DNA of 64,000 nt, from NCBI GenBank assembly GCA_029582155.1, contig CM055902.1:11318541-11382540 (forward strand). The letters run 5' to 3'. The stretch comes from Panopea generosa. Its lineage: Eukaryota > Mollusca > Bivalvia > Adapedonta > Hiatellidae. This document shows positions 24,173 to 39,100 of the stretch, in pieces. The position numbers and the translations under genes were made by a program. Position 1 is the first letter of the stretch. The number at the start of each line of letters is the position of its first letter. The notes under the pieces are model-generated. The model did no database searches, was not told the origin of the DNA, and worked only from the letters and a program-made list of their open reading frames with translations.

Positions 24173-27100
24173 ATATATATATATAAACATGGTGTACACT
24201 AGAAAATGTGCACCAAATTAGCATAGTGAATACAAGAACATTTAGTGCACTATAACATGTAGTATATTAGAACACATAGTACATCAGGACATGTAGTACA
24301 GCAGGACATGTAGTACAACAGGACATGTACAGCAGGACATGTAGTACACCAGGACATGTTCAGCAGGACATGTAGTACACCCATACATGTAGTACACCAG
24401 GATATGTAGTACACCAGGACATGTAGTTAACCACAACATGTAGTACACCAGGACATAATTATAGTACACCTTGGCGTGTAGTACACCAGGAAGTATAGTA
24501 CACCAGGACATGCAGTACACCAGACAATGTACAGCAGGAAATATATTACACCCAGACATGCAGTACACCAGGACATGTAGTACACCAGGACATGAAGTAC
24601 ATCAGGACATTCAGTACACCAGGACATTTAGTACACCAGGACTTGTAGTACACCTGGACATGTAGTACACCAGGACATGTAGTACACAAGGACATTTAGT
24701 ACACCAGGATATGTTATACACCATGACATGTAGTAGACCAGGGTATGTAGTACACTAGGACATGTAATACACCAGGACATGTAGTCAATCAGGATATGTA
24801 GTACACCAGGACATGTAGTACACCATGGCATGTAGTACACCACCAGGACATGTAGTACACCACCAGGACATGTAGTACACCAGTACATGTAATACACCAG
24901 GACATGTAGTACACCTGGACATGTAGTACACCAGGACATGTAGTCCATCAGGATATGTAGTACACCAGGACATGTAGTACACCAGGACATGTAGTACACC
25001 AGAACATGTAGTCCATCAGGATATGTAGTACACTCGGACATGTAGTACACCAGGAAATGTAGTACACCAGGATATGTTATACATTAGGACATGAAGTACA
25101 CCAGGACATACAGTACACCAGGACATGTAGTACACCTGGACATGTAGTACACCAGGAAATGTAGTACACCAGGATATGTAATACAACAGGCATTAAATAC
25201 ACCAGGACATGTAGTACACCAGGACATACAGTACACCAGGACATGTAGTACACCAGGACATGTACAGTACGCATACTCTAGTCAAAGTTTATTCATTTTG
25301 TAGAACATAAACACACAAACTTAAAGTATTTCAATTGACATACAATAACAGAGATATTAAATAAATAATAAATAATAATCACCTGTTCTTTAAAACTTAT
25401 TCTGTTGTATGGATTCCCTTTAAAGACAATCACATTGTTCCATGGATGGCCTTTTCGCTTGCAAGCCTATAATTGAATTAATAAAATATTTGAAGTGGCA
25501 AATGTGCCCCATTTTGGAAAAAAAATTATCATTTAAGAATTGCAGTATGTGAAATTTAATAAAGGTTTTGTAAAGTTATTTTCAATTTGCATATTTGACC
25601 TTGAACAAAGAGTTACAGACATAAATTTGTGCAAACATTCCTCACCCGTGGCATGAAAGACTAAACCAAATAAAGTCATTTTGCTGCCAGACTCAATAAC
25701 CAGAACTCAGGTACTGATGGATCTGATCCCAGGGTTATGTACTTACATGGTGAAGTTCCAGTGACAATACTGATGCCCATGTGCACACAAGGTCAAATAA
25801 AACAATGTTTGATAATGTAAGGACTATAACTCAGGTATCTATTATCAAGTTATATCGCTACTGTGGAAATCTGGTCAAGGTACAGAGGAAAATACAAGTG
25901 CTAATGTATTCAAAATCTACAAGTTAACGAGCAGGCATCAGACACACAATGATCAGAAAAGTTCATGTTGAGCAGGCATCAGACACACAATGATCAGAAT
26001 AGCTCATGTTGAGCAGGCATCAGACACACAATGATCAGAAAAGCTCATGTTGAGCAGGCATCAGACACACAATGATCAGAAAAGCTCATGTTGAGCAGGC
26101 ATCAGACACACAATGATCAGAATAGCTCTTGTTGAGCAGGCATTAGACATACAATGATCAGAAAAGCTCATGCTGATCTGTAAGCTTGTATAAGCTGACC
26201 GTGTACAGATGGAAATCTCACCTCACAGTCTGTTAAACAGCCCATCGCCCATTCAACAGAATCCCTAGTGCCAGCATCTTTAAAATCCGGGTATTTCTTA
26301 ATGGATCTCTGCATAAATAAAGAATAAATATACACACAAGTCAAACACATCTTCGTAAATATTTTATTTTCCCATCTTCAGAACACTGGTCTATTAATGA
26401 AGGATTTAACGTAACAGAGAGCATCACTGGAATTATTTTTATGTTTTAGACACACGGCTTACAATACCTCCTGCTTTCATTTATCTCTCAACTCTTGAGC
26501 TAAGGACATTTTGACAGATCTCTAAGTTTATTTAACTCGACCTATCACTATCCAAGCTTCTTTTTAGGTTATGAACATTTCTACAAAAGTTCATCCAAAT
26601 AGATTTATTTAACAGAAGCGAAAGTTCGCAGCTGACGACAACTAAGATAACAACAGTTAGTAGTCATATTAGTTTTAACAAGCAAATTCTGTGAATTTAT
26701 GTCCACCACTTTTTCAAAAAGATTTGATTCAGTCATTCTTAAGTTATTGCACAGAAACCTCCAAAATACGATTTTTCACTAATTAAAGGGGCATAACTGT
26801 AGCCTGCATTTTGTCATTATAAACGTTGTATTAAAATTTCAAAAGATTTGATTCAGGCATTCTTAAGTTATTGAACAGAAACCAAAGTGTGATGGACAGA
26901 CAGACAGACCCAAATAAGTGTCTCTTGCTTTTCGCAAAGAGGGGCACAAAAACATCAGTTAAGATATTTAAACATACAATTGATAATTCCTTGTGTTTTT
27001 TTCATCACACCAATTAAACCTGATTAAAATTAATGTTGTATGGTTAAATTTGCATCGCTTTCAACAAGTTTTCAGTTATATTGCAATGGCGTCTACTTGA

Positions 27101-30100
27101 GACAGTATTCTGAGCACTGCTGCACTGGAGTATCATGCTACAGACACATGGTATGATACCCCAACTAGTCTAATTTTACAGACACCGGGCCGACCAAACC
27201 TAGAAATATTCCCTAAATGCAGAGCAACAAGCGAAGAAGCTTCCAAGTACCATTTTCAGGTCTTTAGTATGACCCAGCCGGTACCAAACCCACAACTGTC
27301 TGCATGTAAGGCAGATGGATTACCACTAGACTACAGCTACAGTACGATGAATATTAAATATTTGTTACATTTTATGCCATAAATGTCCAGTATCAAAATT
27401 TGCTGCATGCACCTTCAAGGTAAAAATCAAAATTTTAAAATTGTTGTTTCATCTCAAATATAAGGGGACAAAAGTTAGGTACAGAAACCCTTTTTTGGCA
27501 AACAGATGCAGGGACTGGCAGCAGTAGCTGTATATGCCTCTCCTCTCATTCCTCAAATAGCACAGGGCAGAATAAAATAATGGATTACAGTCAAACCTGT
27601 GTAAGAGGTCACCTCAATTTAGTAGCCACTTCTCTTAAGCAGCCACAATAGAGTAAATTAATCTGTATTAACCAACAACCTGTCTTAAAGGCAACTTTTG
27701 CTCATTCCCTTGACTGACTTAAGACAGGTTTGAACAGAAACATCTCAACATATATATGACAAATGTTACCTGGAAAGGTTCGCACCAAGCCATACTGACA
27801 GATAGGCTTAGAACACTGTGTATTTTGTTGTCCAGTGAGTGTACACTATCTAATACATCTGGAAGTATAGAAGTTATAAACATGTTCAGTTATATAAATA
27901 GACAATCTTGATTATGGAAATAAAACAAAATTATGAAAAGCAAAAGAGAGATTGTTAATCCAACATCTAAACCAATCAGGTTTCAAGATGTTAATCAATC
28001 CAGCAGGAAACATGGGTTAGAAAGACTGGTTTCAATGCAGATTGGTTTACTCTTTTTTTATATAAAAGTATACTAACTCAATTAAATTTGAAATATGTTT
28101 GATTTGTTAGGGGTATAAACCAATGACTAGAAAACTTTCAACACAACATTAGGGACAAATTCTTGACATGCCACTTTTTGAACACTTTGGATTGTTCAAT
28201 ACCAGCGTCTTGAATGATAATGACCTTGTCACCTTTGTTGAATTAAACACAATTACAAAATAAGTAAAATATATACTCAAAATCAATTAATGTTTCTATT
28301 TGATTGCAACTTCAGTGTTAAGAATTTTAAAAATATGGATTGTTTTTACTGTGATCATGAGAGAACAGAACCCATGATCCCCCCAATCTTGGGCCAATGC
28401 TCTACCCTTGATCCACCCGCTTCACAATTAAGCATGAAACAGCCTATCATACCTTTTTCTTTACTTTCCTCTCCAACAATCTTCATTATCATCCAATAAC
28501 AGTATAAAGACACTTTCCCAAATAATGGATCTTCTTTCATCAATTTTCTTTTCTTCTGCTCCAACACCCTATCTCTGCCGTCACTGTCGTCCGAAGATTC
28601 TGATGAATCAGCATCAGCACCACTATCATCATCACCACCACTACTGCTATCAGTATCATCTCCATGGCCACCTTCACCATCCTCGCTGCTGGACCTGCCA
28701 TCATTGTCACGATCATCAATAAACCCATCGCCATAGTCATACTCATCCAGATCTGCGTCTTCAAGTGCTGGTTCAGAGTTCTCAGTTTCCAGTGATGATG
28801 TGACAGGGTTTTTAATCTGTAAATTAGGCAATTACAACATGGTAATATTTTTATCACATAATTTATGATGCAGGAGTGTAATAAAACATGTTTTATTTTA
28901 TATTATGCTTGTGTAATATCGCTTTTGATGCATCATTTGGTATTGTCCGTATAACTCAGCTCTCATATGTACAATGCCGAGTTACCAAACACCAAAATTA
29001 TGTCAATAACTCATTGAAAATGGCATAAGTTTGATACATTGACATCATAAGATGACTAAAACTAATATAGTATATTTTATAGCATCGATTTTTTCTTGGT
29101 CGGTGTAAAGATGAAATGAATAATAAACGGTAAAATTAATTATTAATAAACAATTTTTGTGTGTTATTTAATAAAAAAAATCTCACATTTGTGCTCAATT
29201 CTTATTAAAACTTATTACACATGGTGGCAAAAATTACATAATGCTCAGCAGAGCTTGCCATATTTTTGACAACTCGTTTAATGAATTGAATAATAAATGA
29301 GCACACTTGTTGTATTTGTGTGGTGTTTAGCATTGCTTTCAACACATTTTCAGTCGTATCGTGACAGTGTTTACTTTAATATAAAGCAGTTTTTTGAGCA
29401 CTGCAACTCTGGAGTATCATACCGCAGACGCATGGTACGATACCCACCGTGTCAAATTATACGGACACCTGGCTGACCAGACCAGACCTAGAACTATCCT
29501 TCAAATACTAAGTACCAAGTAAAGAAGCTTCTAGAACACATTTGGCTGATCACTTTTTGAGAATTTTATTTATATTTTATTCTTTAAACAATGCTTTAAT
29601 AATCAAGTTAATCGTCTGTTAGCCCAGAATGACATAAGAATGACGCTAAATATCCAATCAATTCAATAATGATCAGGTTGAACTAAAATTAGATGTCTTC
29701 CCAATGTCTTCTTCATAAACAATCTAGACTGGACCTGATGGGACAGGTTTGACCTCATCTGAATAGTTTTTTACTTTTAGCATGTTAATTTTTAAACATT
29801 TTTTAGTCCATACCATCCATAAATAGTCCCAAATATAAATATATTTTTCCAGAAGAGCAGGGGCCCGTTTTACTTACCTTTTTAAGTATTATGATTTTAT
29901 TATGAACAACTATGACATGCAGGAAAGTTTTATTTGCACAGTGCTTTTGCAAATTTTAAAAAGAATACTATTTACAGACTTCAAAAGATTGTAAAGTTGT
30001 CACTTAATGAATTTCCCAATTTTCTTTTTTAACTTCAAATTTTACATTAAGAAGTTCAAACGTAAGTGTAATGGGCCCCAGATATTAAATTTCACCTTTC

Positions 30101-33100
30101 AACCTGTCAATGAGGTATGAGGTTTGTATATGATCAGAAAAGTTAATAAAATGATTAAATACCAACCCGGCTAAACTTCTTCTTTTTACGGATTTTTTTC
30201 AGTGCAACACTAGAGCTACTGTCTTCATCGCTGTCAGATATAGATGTTCCCGGTATTTTTGGTGAGTAAACAATTGTGTCCACAGAGTCTGATGAGTCTG
30301 AATAAAATGTAGCAGTGATTACTTTACTGACAACATCTCTGTTAAAGGCACTGTATCATAATTTTTTTCAAAATTTTAAAATTAGTCAAATGGTTCTCCG
30401 TGATGGAGCGGTCTAAGGCGCCATCGTAAGATCACTTACCTCTCACTGCTAAGGTCATAGGTTCAAGTCCCGCTTGCTCCAAAAACTTTATGTCAGAAAG
30501 ACATCTTTTAACTTTTAACTCATCCATTCCCATTTGTATGTATAATCATTAAACATTAGTGTGAAATGTAAATGGGAGGGGGGTCTGGAAGGGAAAATTG
30601 CATTTAATAATAAACATTTTGACTGCATTTCAAACAAATTGTTGATGTATTAAATGGATTACCGTGAGTGCCAATAGGCAGCCATGTGTGTCATGTGGTT
30701 GACGGTATTAAATAGTCCACTCCTAGTCTGTAGAACGAAACCAGCTCTCCCATTTGGGTCCGTTAAAAAGCAATAGAAACGAGCACACTGATTGGTCAGT
30801 TGCTTCAGGGAAAGTTTGAATGACATTATAATTTAGTAAGCGTTCAATTGCAATGAAATGCAAGACAGGCATAGAATTCACTGCTGTTTTCATTGGGAGT
30901 TAATAGACCTAGACTGCATTTTACAAAATAACTTAAGATAAAAATCGCTGTAAGTCAATTTCACTATGTTCAAATTTTGACAGACATTTAAAACGATAGT
31001 ATTTCCAGCAAACATTTCATTCTCTGCAAAACTTGAGCCAACTTTGGGTTTATTTGGTTGATTATTAAAAATATTATGAATAATTGTTGGTTTACATTTA
31101 GAACGATTTTCATCACAAGATGTTTTAGTGAAACACATCCCTGATTTGGGAGATATCAGGTTCTGGGAAAGACAGTCCACTCCAGCAGATTTGCTGGTTC
31201 CTTGTAAATGTTACTGATTTAAAGCTCTATTCACATCTGTATTATAAACATACCTTCGTCATCACTAACAACTACTCGTTTTCGTTTCTTCAGACTTTTT
31301 GGTCTCGTTATCTCATCTTCATCATCATCAATAGCAGCAGCATCAGTAGTGTCGTTGTTACCAACATCCTCAATGTCATCTTCGTCCATTACTTTAGTTG
31401 TGCCACTGTCATGATCGTGATCATTTCTAATTATACAAAAATTGTACTTGTCAAACATACAATACAAGAATCCACAAAGGTGCCTTCTGCTAGTTATGGG
31501 TCTTGCCACTTGTCAAGGTGCTTTCTGCTAGTTATGGGTCTTGCCACTTGACAAGGTGCCTTCTGCTAGTTACGGGTTTTGCCACTTTTCAAGGTGCCTT
31601 CTGCTAGTTATGGGTTTTGCTACTTGTCAAGGTGGTTTCTGCTAGTTACGGGTCTTGCCGCTTGTCAAGGTGCCTTCTGCTAGTTATGGGTATTGCCACT
31701 TGTCAAGTGCTTTCTGCTATTTATGTGTCTTGCCACTTGTCATGGCATAGGTCACCAGAATGTTGCTAGATGGAAATTTTCGTTTTTCTCTCTTTTTCAT
31801 TGCATAACTTATCATATGAATATTAACACAACCTATTTAACATTTTAGTAAGGCCTCGTTTAGTTTTTGTATCTTTTGCCTCAATAATTTAGAGAAAAAC
31901 ATTTTTGTTACAGTTAAAAACTCAATCTGAAAGTTCCATCTTCCAATTCATTGTCACTTGTCTTGTAATATACATACTATAAGAATCTAACATGGTTTTG
32001 ACATTCAGATAGAAAAAAAAGTCTGTCCCAATGGATTTAGTCACATCACAAAGTGCTAAGTGCTTCAATACTTGAATATCATTCTGCAGACACATGGGAT
32101 GATAGCCTAACCAGTCACATTATACAGACACTAGGCCGACCAGATCTAGAACTATCCTCGGTAGTCAAGAATCAGCTGATGCTTTTAGTTTTTTGTGTGA
32201 CCTGATCAGGGATCTCAAATCAACATGAGCATGAGGCAGATGCTCTACCATAAACCACCATAACAATATCTACCAAATATTAAGCAAATAAACAACCATT
32301 CCAATATCTACCAAATATAAAGCAAATTAACAACCAAACCAATATCTACCAAATATAAAGCAAACTATCCACCATAACAATATCTACTAAATATAAAGCA
32401 AATAATCCACCAAAGCAATATCTACCAAATATCAAGAAAATTAACCACCATACCAACATCTACCAAATATAAAGCAAATAAACCACCAAACCAATATCTA
32501 CCAAATATAAAGCAAATTAACCACCATACCAATATCTACCAAATATAAAGCAAGTTATCCACCATACCAATATCTACCAAATATAAAGCAAATTAACCAC
32601 CATGCCAATATCTACCAAATATAAAGCAATTTAACCACCAAACCAATATCTACCAAATATTTAGCAAATAAACCACCATTCCAATATCTACCAAATATAA
32701 AGAAAATTTACCACCATACCAATATCTACCAAATATAAAGCAAATTAACCACCATACCAATATCTACCAAATTTAAGCAAGTTATCCACCATACCAATAT
32801 CTACCAAATATAAAGCAAATGAACCACTGTACCAATATCAACCAAATATAAAGCAAATTAACCACCATGCCAATATCTACCAAATATAAAGAAAATTTAC
32901 CACCATACCAATATCTACCAAATATAAAGCAAATTAACAACCAAACCAATATCTACCAAATATTTAGCAAATACAACACGATGCCAATATCTACCAAATA
33001 TAAAGCAAATTAACCACAATACCAATATCTACCAAATATAAAGCAAATTAACCACCATGCCAATATATACCAAATATAAAGAAAATTTATCACCATACCA

Positions 33101-36100
33101 ATATCTACCAAATATAAAGCAAATTAACAACTAAATCAATATCTACCAAATATTTAGCAAATAAAACACCATTCCAATATCTACCAAATATAAAATAAAT
33201 TAATCACCATGCCAATATCTACCAAATATAAAGAAAATTAACCACCATGCCAATATCTACCAAATATAAAGAAAATTTACCACCATACCAATATCTACCA
33301 ATTATAAAGCAAATTAACCACTGTACCTATATCTACCAAATATAAAGCAAATTAACCACCATGCCAATATCTACCAAATATAAAGCAAATTTACCACCAT
33401 ACCAATATATACCAAATATACAGCAAATTAACCAACACAGAAATATCTTCCAAATTTAAAGCAAATTAACCACCATGCCAATAGCTACCAAATATAAAGC
33501 AAATTTACCACCACACCAATATCTACCAAATATAAAGGAAATTTACCACCATACCAATATCTACCAAATATAAAGCAAATTAACCACTGTACCAATATCT
33601 ACCAAATATAAAGTAAATTTACCACCATACCAATATCTACCAATAATAAGCAAATTAACCACCATACCAATATCTACCAAATATAAAGCAAACTAACCAC
33701 CATGCCAATATCTACCACATATAAAGCGAATTTACCACCATATCAATATATACCAAATATAAAGCAAATTACCAACCAAACCAATATCTACCAAATATAA
33801 AGCAAATTAACCACCATGCCAATATCTACGAAATATAAAGCAAATTATCCACCAAAGCAATATCAACCAAACATAAAGCAAATTAACCACCATACCAATA
33901 TCTACCAAATATAAAGCAAGTTATCCACCATACCAATATCTACCAAATATATAGCAAATTAACCACCATGCCAATATCTACCAAATATAAAGCAAATTAA
34001 CCACCAAACCAATATCTACCAAATAAACCACCATTCCAATATCTACCAAATATAAAAAAAAAATACCACCATGCCAATATCTACCAAATTAACAATCATA
34101 CCAATATCTACAAAATATAAAGCAAATTAACCACCATGCCAATATCTACCAAATATAAAGAAAATTTACCACCATGCCAATATCTACCAAATATAAAGCA
34201 AATTAACCACTGTACCAATATCTACCAAATATAAAGCAAATTAACCACCATGCCAATATCTACCAAATATAAAGCAAATTAACCACCATACCAATATCTA
34301 CCAAATATAAAGCAAATTAACCACCATACCAATATATACCAAATATACAGCAAACTAACCAACATAGAAATATCTTCCAAATATAAAGCAAATTAACCAC
34401 CATGCCAATAGCTACCAAATATAGAGCAAATTTACCACCATACCAATATCTACCAAATATAAAGCAAATTTACCACCATACCAATATCTACCAAATATAA
34501 AGCAAATTAACCACTGTACCAATATCTACCAAATATAAAGCAAATTTTCCACCGTACCAATATCCACCAAATATAAAGAAAATTTACCACCATACCAATA
34601 TCTACCAATAATAAAGCAAATTAACCACCATACCAATATCTACCAAATATAAAGCAAACTAACCACCATGCCAATATCTACCACATATAAAGCAAATTTA
34701 CCACCATACCAATATATACCAAATATAAAGCAAATTAACCACCATAGAAATATCTACCAAATATAAAGCAAACTAACCACCATACCAATATCTACGAAAT
34801 ATAAAGCAAATTTACCACCATACCAATATCTACCAAATATAAAGCAAATTAACTATTTACCTTTTATTTCTTCCTACATTGTCCGTATCATTTTCTTCAC
34901 CTTTGTCCTTTTGACTGAAAAGATTTCTCTTTATAGTGTTGCCAGTATTGGTTGAGGTGCTTGGTTCAGGGACAGCTTGATTAACATGTTGTAAACCCAA
35001 ATTTTCTGTTTCTGGTACTGACGGGTTGAATTCAAACAAGGTCTTGAAAGTTGAATATAACACTATTTTCCCTGTCAAATGGCAAATTCATTACATACAG
35101 AGATGGTACGTACATCTGTTATACACATACAAATACAAAACTACTAGTAAACTGACTCTAAACCTGGACACATCAAATAACTTAAGAAGTCAATTCATTG
35201 AATTCAGGGGTGGTATTCACCAACCATTCTTAAGAATATTCTTAGATTTGTACTAAAAAAAGCATGTATGGGCAACTACTATATAACAGTCAAATAAACT
35301 GTCACAATTATTCTTCTGTCATGGTAAACTAGATACCTATTAAAGGTAGATATTTGGATTTTCAAGCTTAAATCTAAGAATATTCTCAGTGCTAGTGAAT
35401 AAGACCCCGGTTTGTTAAAACTAAACGAGACAATCCTTTCAATTGAGTCAAATAAAGTAGGAATAATACAAAAAAATAGAACTTAATATAATAACAATGC
35501 CTGCCTATTCCAATATATGCGCTAGTTGTGCAATATTTTTTGGCGTTGTTGGGGTGGCGCAGTCGGTAGAGGCATTGTTATTAATGTGCTAGGCACTGAC
35601 GGCACAGGGACCATGGGTTCGAGTCCCTAAAGTGACAGAAAATATTTCCGAAATTGTCCATGGTCAGGTGAATAAGACATTTGTCACTCCTTTCCATTGA
35701 GTCATATAGAGTAGGAATAATACAAAAAAATAGAACTTAAATATAATTGTATATATATTATATACATTGTAGGCGTGTCTTAAAATATAAGCTGTGTGTC
35801 TCCATTATAACAGGAACAAATTGAACACAGTAAACTTTATGTCCATTAAGTCATTATTAACCTGCTATCTTGGAAACAGTTTTTATTGATATACCCCAAG
35901 GTAAAAATGATCCTTCATGGGTATGCAGACAACTCTATCAATGTCTCACTGCAAAGTTGTGCCCCTTTTCAGTGACAGTAATACAATTCTTGAGCTAAAA
36001 ACAAAATGTCCAATGTAATTTGATTTGAAATATTTTCAAAGTTGTTCATAGTGTCTGTGATTTCTTGTTACAGATGTCAGAGTAGAACAAAGCTGGCATA

Positions 36101-39100
36101 CCATATACTGCAATAAGACATTACTGGTGTATAAAAAAAAATGACATTTAAGTGGAAAACGTATCAGTTATTTGTGAAGATTAGTGTGCTCGAGTGCAAA
36201 AACTAGTCAGATTTACTGATCATCTGGTAGCCTTTGATGGCAAAATATGACACTAAATATTCAAACAAACAAACAACTTCAAAAACAAATCTTATATATA
36301 CTGACCTTGATATTTACGAACACTCACTCCTTTGATCGCTAACACTGGCTCAGTCAATGACGCAGGTTGTGAGAAATTCTGTGCCTAAACCAACAAAAAT
36401 TTAAAATACTATTTGTTAAAACGTTTATATTTAGGTCATAAATTAATTGCTAGATTAGGATCCAAATTTTTCTTAAAAACAGAAAGTCCAACACTTACAC
36501 AACTGTACACAAATACTTCCCCAAGTTCCAAACCTCAGGAAGTATTTGTATAAAGCTGTCCAAGTGTCAGACTTTCTGTTTTACAGATTGGAAATGAAAA
36601 TTATGAGGTCACAAGAACAAAATTGTATATAGATAACAAGAAAAAAGCACTGTTTTACCAAACAATGAAGCAGGGCAGTAGTGTAGTCGATAGTGTTAGC
36701 TGCTTAGGCCTGAGATTCCGGGTTCATTCCCAAGCTCTACCAGATATCTATAAATAATCAACACTCAGACTTGAGAGCGATTCATATAAACTTTAAGATT
36801 TCTTCACAATCAAGCTTAAATAACTTAGTATAAACTAAACAACTACGTAAAAAAATAGCAATACCTCACTCATACAAAATCAGCTCCAGACTTGTTAACA
36901 TATCATGCTGATTATGTCTGGCCAGTTAAAACAGAAGGCAGAGTTTAGATCACAAGCAAATGTTAACAGACAAACAGGAGACATCATACCATCATAATCA
37001 TGTTCCATTTTTCAAACAGGTGTATAAAAATGAAGTGTGTAATATAGCCTATGTACTGAAGTTTCTTACATGATTCCCCCATAATGCCACTTCAACTCTG
37101 TTATCATCTTTATCAGAGAGGATCAGCTTTCTAAAGTGTGTTGGACCTCTAACTGTTTCTTTATTTTCAAGTTGTCCCACTTCAATCAGCAATCCAATAA
37201 CATCTGCTAAAGTAAACAATTATTTATAATATACCAGTATGACCAATACAAGGCTATACATGGAAACACATAAATGAGGCATGAATTTTAAAATATTGTT
37301 TGTTTGCTGCTTCCAGCTGGCTCACAACAACAGTGCAGGTTAGAAACATTGTACAATATTGAATAACTAGTTCTACCTCATGGACAAAACCTTGTACATT
37401 AACCAGTTCTACCTCATGGACAGCACCTTGTACATTAACTAGTTCTACCTCATGAGCAACACCTTGTACAATAACTAATTCTACCTCATGGACAACACCT
37501 TGTACAATAACTAATTCTACCTCATGGACAACACCTTGTACAATTACTAGTTCTACCTCATGGACAACACCTTGTACATTAACTAGTTCTACCTCATCAA
37601 AAACATATAAACTCATTCTACCTCATGAGCAACAACTTGTACATTAACTACTTTTACCTCATGGACAACACCTTGTAGATTTACTAGTTCTACCTCATGG
37701 ACAACACCTTGTGCAATAACAAGTTCTACCTCATGGACAACACCTTTTACAATAAATAATTCTACCTCATGGACAACACCTCGGTCATTAACTAGTTCAA
37801 CCTCATGGACAACACCTTGTACAATAACTAGTTCTACCTCATGGGCAACACCTTGTACAATAACTAATTCTACCTCATGAGCAACACCTTGTACATTAAC
37901 TAGTTCTACCTCATGAGCAACACCTTGTACAATAACTAGTTCTACCTCATGAGCAACACCATGTACAATAACTAGTTCTACCACATGGACAACACCTTAT
38001 TCAATAACTTGTTCTACCTCATGGACAACACCTTGTACATTTACTAGTTCTACCTTATGAGCAACACATTGTACATTAACTAGTTTTACCTCATGGGTAA
38101 CACCTTGTACATTAACTAGTTCTACTTCATGTGCAAGACCTTGTACAATAACTAGTTCTACCTCATGGACAACACCTTGTACATTAACTAGTTCTACCTC
38201 ATGAGCAACACCTTGAACATTAACTAGTTCTACCTCATGGACAACACCTTGTACAATTACTAGTTCTATCTCAGGAGCAACACCTTGTACATTAACTAGT
38301 TCTACCTCATGAGCAACACCTTGTACATTAACTAGTTCTACCTCACGGACAACACCTTGTACATTAACTAGTTCTAACTCATAGACAACACCTTGTACAA
38401 TAACTAGTTCTACCTCATGAGCAACACTTTTTACAATAACTAGTTCTACCTCATGGACAACACCTTGTGCATTACCTAGTTCTACCTCATGAGCAACACC
38501 TAGTACAATAACTAAATTTACTTATGGACAACACCTTGTACATTAACTAGTTCTACCTCATGGACAACACCTTGTATAATTACTAGTTCTACCTCATGGT
38601 GTTTTGTACATTAACTCGTTCTACCTAATCAACAACACCTTTTACAATAAATAGTTCAACCTCATGGACAACACTTTGGTCATAAACAAGTTCTACCTCA
38701 TGGACAACACACTGTACAATAACTAGTTCTACCTCACGAGAACACCTTGTACAATGACTAGTTCTACCTCATGGACAACACCTTGTACATTAACTAGTTC
38801 TACCTCATCGACAACATATTAACTAGTTCTACCACATGAGCAACACCTTGTACATTAACTACTTTTACCTCATGGACAACACCTTGTAGATTTAATAGTT
38901 CTACCTCATGAACAACACCTTGTGCAAAAACTAGTTTTACCTCATGGACAACACCTTTTACAATAAATAGTTCTACCTCATGGAAAACACCTTGTACAAT
39001 AACTAGTTCTACCTCATGGACAACACCTTGTACAACTACTAGTTCTACCTCATGGACAACAACTTGTACATTAACTAGTTCTACCTCATCAACACCACCT

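Noticed and set aside
24284-25274. Minus-strand Cys/Tyr/Trp-rich repeat frames (YYMSWCTTCPG)
   Set aside because: 17-bp minisatellite. Three units equal 51 bp, so a frame persists by chance.
28481-28513. 33-bp micro-intron inside exon 9
   Set aside because: Has GT and AG ends but is shorter than usual for animals and in frame either way. Kept as exon, noted as an uncertainty.
28525-28722. His/Tyr-rich plus-strand frame
   Set aside because: Antisense of the acidic exon 9 (GAT/GAC-rich), which has splice sites and phase support.
35540-35640. Candidate functional tRNA gene
   Set aside because: Promoter boxes are good but the acceptor, D and anticodon arms do not pair, and SINE sequence follows.
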